A DNA stretch of 16,493 nt from Chloroflexota bacterium (GTDB taxonomy: Bacteria; Chloroflexota; Anaerolineae; Caldilineales; Caldilineaceae): assembly GCA_003451595.1 (NCBI GenBank), contig DMDA01000054.1, positions 1 to 16,493 of the forward strand. The letters run 5' to 3'. The translations under genes and the position numbers were made by a program. A model generated the notes under the pieces. That model saw nothing but the letters and a program-made list of their open reading frames with translations, was not told where the DNA came from and did not search any database. Positions 14,476 to 16,493 of this stretch are shown here, in pieces; positions within the stretch are counted from its first letter, which is position 1; every line of letters starts with the position of its first letter.

Positions 14476-15345
14476 CTATCTGTCCCATACAATCAGCGCG
14501 CCGGCCACCCACGTGGGCGGCGGCGAATTGTAAAGCGCCGACGCGTCAGTGTAGACCAGATCGAGGATGCGCCCCGTCATGGGGCCGCGCAGGTGACGGA
14601 ACAACTGCCCGGCGTCGCGGGCGTCGCTCTTGGCGTCGACGCAGTGTTGATTGTAGCCCCAGTAATCGCCCTTTGCCAACAGATCGATGCCTTCCTCGAT
14701 GCGTGTGCGGGCGTAGGCAAGACCCCGCGCATCGGGCCAGTAGCTGGCTTCGGGCGCATCACCATAGCCGATGCCATGATGGAAGGGGTCGGCAGTCGAA
14801 ACGATGACGGCGTTCTCTGCCAGCTTCGCCACCTCGTCGTAGCCGGGCAGTGCCCACGGCTTGCCGCCAGCAAGATAGGGATAGCGCTCGATCACCTCCG
14901 GTCCCTTGATCCCGCGGCGCTTTGTCTCCGCCTGCCACAGGTGACGAAAGCTCATCAACGCGTGGTCGCTGCGCCATTCCTGCCGGCCCTCCAGCCCCGT
15001 GCCCTGAATGCCCCAATGGCGAAATCGTGAGGGCGGTTCGCCGGCGGCGACGCGCACGCGTGCGTCCTGCATCTCAGCGGTGAAGGCGTGCAGCACGCTG
15101 ATTACCAGTACGCGGTCGGCGCCCGCATCCAGACAGGCATGCACCGCCGCCGCAATCTGATGGCCGCAGTCCGCCACGCCCGCGTGTGGGAAGACGATCA
15201 CCCCGCCGCGCGCCAGCACGCCGGACAGATCCCATTGTCGCCCGCGTTCCAGCAGCGCCAGCGTGCCGGCTTCGCCCAACGCGGCGTGCTCCGCAGTGTA
15301 TTGCTTGAGAATCGCCTCTTGCAAGGCGTCGCGATCAAGACTCAT
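14476..15345 (-). CDS. MEMO/LigB-superfamily-like protein, function unknown
   Basis: Protein of 289 aa. Spaced motifs resemble the MEMO1/AmmeMemoRadiSam-B family: FPHAGVADCG (52-61, compare SPHAGYxYSG), a hydrophobic strand leading to H86 (VISVLHAF, compare GPSHH), and STADPFHHG (183-191, compare SSDFCHWG). A conserved-looking HCVDAK segment lies near the C-terminal third. The superfamily also holds LigB-type dioxygenases, in which such His residues bind metal; whether this protein is an enzyme is unknown. The AMMECR1 and radical SAM partners of the three-gene system are not in view. A GAGGGGGAG stretch directly precedes ATG 15345 as ribosome site. No signal peptide is seen. Confidence 0.55.
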   Translation of the reverse strand: MSLDRDALQEAILKQYTAEHAALGEAGTLALLERGRQWDLSGVLARGGVIVFPHAGVADCGHQIAAAVHACLDAGADRVLVISVLHAFTAEMQDARVRVAAGEPPSRFRHWGIQGTGLEGRQEWRSDHALMSFRHLWQAETKRRGIKGPEVIERYPYLAGGKPWALPGYDEVAKLAENAVIVSTADPFHHGIGYGDAPEASYWPDARGLAYARTRIEEGIDLLAKGDYWGYNQHCVDAKSDARDAGQLFRHLRGPMTGRILDLVYTDASALYNSPPPTWVAGALIVWDR

Positions 15346-15422
15346 GGCTCCCCCTCAAAACTACAATGAAGATTACGAAGCAAAGGAATTTTCACGAATA
15401 GATAGCACAGATAGACTTTGCT

Positions 15423-15457
15423 CATCTTCCCGGAAGCTCTGTGCTTCCGGGAAGATG
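15423..15457. repeat. Orphan perfect 15-bp hairpin
   Basis: CATCTTCCCGGAAGC (15423-15437) and GCTTCCGGGAAGATG (15443-15457) are perfect complements with a TCTGT loop. It lies between divergent genes, so it does not follow any stop codon. It has no T-run. It could be a REP-like element, a remnant terminator or a regulator of the MEMO-like gene. Confidence 0.7.
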
Positions 15458-15541
15458 GGGAATGTGCAACTTTTGACTGCGTTGTCGCTAAGTTCGATTA
15501 GCTCGACTTTTGAGCGCCAGTTCTGAATCCCTTCAAACCTT

Positions 15542-15550
15542 TGATATACT
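15542..15550 (+). promoter_or_regulatory. Possible extended -10 promoter upstream of methyltransferase
   Basis: TGATATACT matches an extended -10 (TGN-TATACT). No good -35 is found 16-18 bp upstream. If used, the transcript would start near 15557, about 260 nt before the gene. Confidence 0.3.
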
Positions 15551-15816
15551 TCTTTGCACACTATTTGCAGCGATCAAGATGCGGCAATCAAGTTGGAAAT
15601 CGCCAGTCGACTAAAGGATAGTCCAGGGTCACGCCAAATGCTAAACGCTGAACTGGTGCGAGAGTCGGCGCACCGTTGAGCAAAAGTGGCAATTCTCATT
15701 GCTTTGTTGGAGGATGGAGAGCGAAGGTTGGTGAAAAATCACAAACGCGCTCAACAATATGCAAACGCAGACGCTCACCGCGTAACGTTGCAGAACCAAG
15801 AGGCTCTGCGTCTACG

Positions 15817-16493
15817 ATGAGCGTGGCAAAGAATCAGCGCTCCCCAAAGCGCCAACTGGGCCAGTTTCTTACGCCGCAGCCGCTTGCGCAACAGCTGGTT
15901 GACACACTGAATCTGCGTGTCAACGATCGTGTGCTGGAGCCAAGCATGGGTGACGGCGCGTTTATCATTCCCTTGATTGAGAAGTTCATGACCTTATACA
16001 CCGGCTCAGTAAAGGAACGACTTGCGCTGATTTTGCAGCGCAATGTTTACGGCCTGGAGCTGGATGAGACGCTTTTTACTCGTTGTCTGACAAACATCTG
16101 TGAACGATGGGGTGAATTGCCGTCGCATCACAACCTGGTGCGTAACGACTTTTTTCGTCAACATTTTCTTCCCAGTGGATATCCAGTTGCTGCGACCGAA
16201 AGCGCCTTTGGCGGGAGCCTGTTTACGCACATCGTTGGCAACCCGCCCTTTGGCGGTACGCTGGATCCAGCGATCCAGGATGAATTGGACAAGGTGTACG
16301 GCTTCCGAAATGGCGAGAAGATCAAGAAGGAGACCTACTCATTTTTTATCGTGAAAAGCCTGGATTTGCTGGCTAAAGATGGTACGTTGTTATTCATCTG
16401 TTCAGATACCTTCTTGACAATCAACACCATGCGTGGCTTGCGCCGTCTGCTGATGAGTCACGGCGAGGTGGAGATCGAGACACTCACCCAGTT
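15817..16493 (+). CDS. N6-adenine DNA methyltransferase, 3' end beyond window
   Basis: Open frame of 225 codons running off the window, so the protein is partial by window edge, not by mutation. N-terminal QLGQFLTPQPLAQQLVDTL (13-31) is the entry region common in type I M subunits and type IIG/Eco57I-like enzymes. LEPSMGDGAF (40-49) is the S-adenosylmethionine-binding motif I. GLELDE is motif II-like. NPPFGG (142-147) is the catalytic motif IV of adenine-N6 methylases. A typical SFFIVKSLDLLAKDG helix follows. The frame is open upstream to 15652, but ATG 15817 gives the normal N-terminus. AAGAGG at 15798-15803 is rather far (13 nt). It probably belongs to a restriction-modification or other defence system whose other parts lie beyond the window. 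Confidence 0.85.
   Translation, partial: MSVAKNQRSPKRQLGQFLTPQPLAQQLVDTLNLRVNDRVLEPSMGDGAFIIPLIEKFMTLYTGSVKERLALILQRNVYGLELDETLFTRCLTNICERWGELPSHHNLVRNDFFRQHFLPSGYPVAATESAFGGSLFTHIVGNPPFGGTLDPAIQDELDKVYGFRNGEKIKKETYSFFIVKSLDLLAKDGTLLFICSDTFLTINTMRGLRRLLMSHGEVEIETLTQ

Larger units (their letters stand above)
15346..15816. other. Gene-poor, lower-GC stretch before the methyltransferase
   Basis: About 470 nt with no convincing gene; small ORFs here are short and lack ribosome sites. The base composition shifts toward A+T compared with the rest of the window. It contains a perfect 15-bp hairpin (15423-15457), a possible extended -10 promoter (15542-15550) and an AGACGC...GCGTCT inverted repeat (15769-15774 with 15808-15813) just before the methyltransferase start. 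It may mark the edge of an acquired segment. Confidence 0.5.

Noticed and set aside
15263..15561. Small ORFs on both strands around the MEMO-like gene start
   Set aside because: They cross the perfect hairpin, have no ribosome site and show no domain.
15579..15681. Short ORFs reading MRQSSWKSPVD and MLNAELVRESAHR
   Set aside because: The second loosely recalled a motif of large Planctomycete proteins, but 13 codons are too few to call a gene remnant.
15808..15813. AGACGC...GCGTCT pair as a C-protein box of a restriction system
   Set aside because: It does not match known C-box layout, and overlapping alternative pairings (CGCAGA with TCTGCG) make it ambiguous.

Overview
The window is GC-rich bacterial chromosome with short intergenic gaps. 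Gene content and style suggest Chloroflexota, perhaps a Caldilinea/Anaerolineae-like organism: alternative GTG starts, some starts without a Shine-Dalgarno sequence, an Aap-type amino-acid ABC operon, a DeaD-type helicase with a DbpA-like tail, and degenerate GATT octamer repeats between genes. This placement is an inference from style; no rRNA or other taxonomic marker is present. I see no tRNA, rRNA, CRISPR array or transposase.

Layout. (1) 112-801: a VUT/YhhQ-type queuosine-precursor transporter, closed by a strong hairpin at 813-849. (2) 893-4167: an operon-like run of a DUF318-type permease with a His/Cys-rich loop, its usual partner of the DUF1980/TIGR03943 family, a possible 21-codon bridging ORF, and a membrane-anchored Ig-like plus beta-propeller protein. 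(3) 4195-5580 (-): RadA, divergent from a calcineurin-like phosphoesterase at 5754-6416. (4) 6716-8419: a DEAD-box RNA helicase behind a leader of about 230 nt rich in hairpins, ended by a perfect 16-bp stem shared with the convergent zinc-ribbon membrane protein (8560-9204, -). (5) 9353-14453: a complete amino-acid ABC transporter operon (aapJ, aapQ, aapM, aapP) with a consensus sigma-70 promoter and a 250-nt leader that can fold into a nested hairpin plus pseudoknot. (6) 14476-15345 (-): a MEMO/LigB-like protein. (7) From about 15350: lower-GC sequence with an orphan perfect hairpin, then an N6-adenine DNA methyltransferase cut by the window edge, which looks like the start of an accessory (restriction or defence) segment.

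The most unusual item is AapQ. Its extracytoplasmic loop, normally about 15-20 residues, carries an insertion of about 70-80 residues that looks like a SdrD_B/Cna_B-type calcium-binding beta-sandwich. The partner permease AapM lacks it. The insertion sits where the substrate-binding protein AapJ should dock, so it may form a modified loading or surface-anchoring module. Next come the candidate structured leaders of aapJ and the helicase, and the octamer-repeat hairpins in two of the three gaps within the aap operon.
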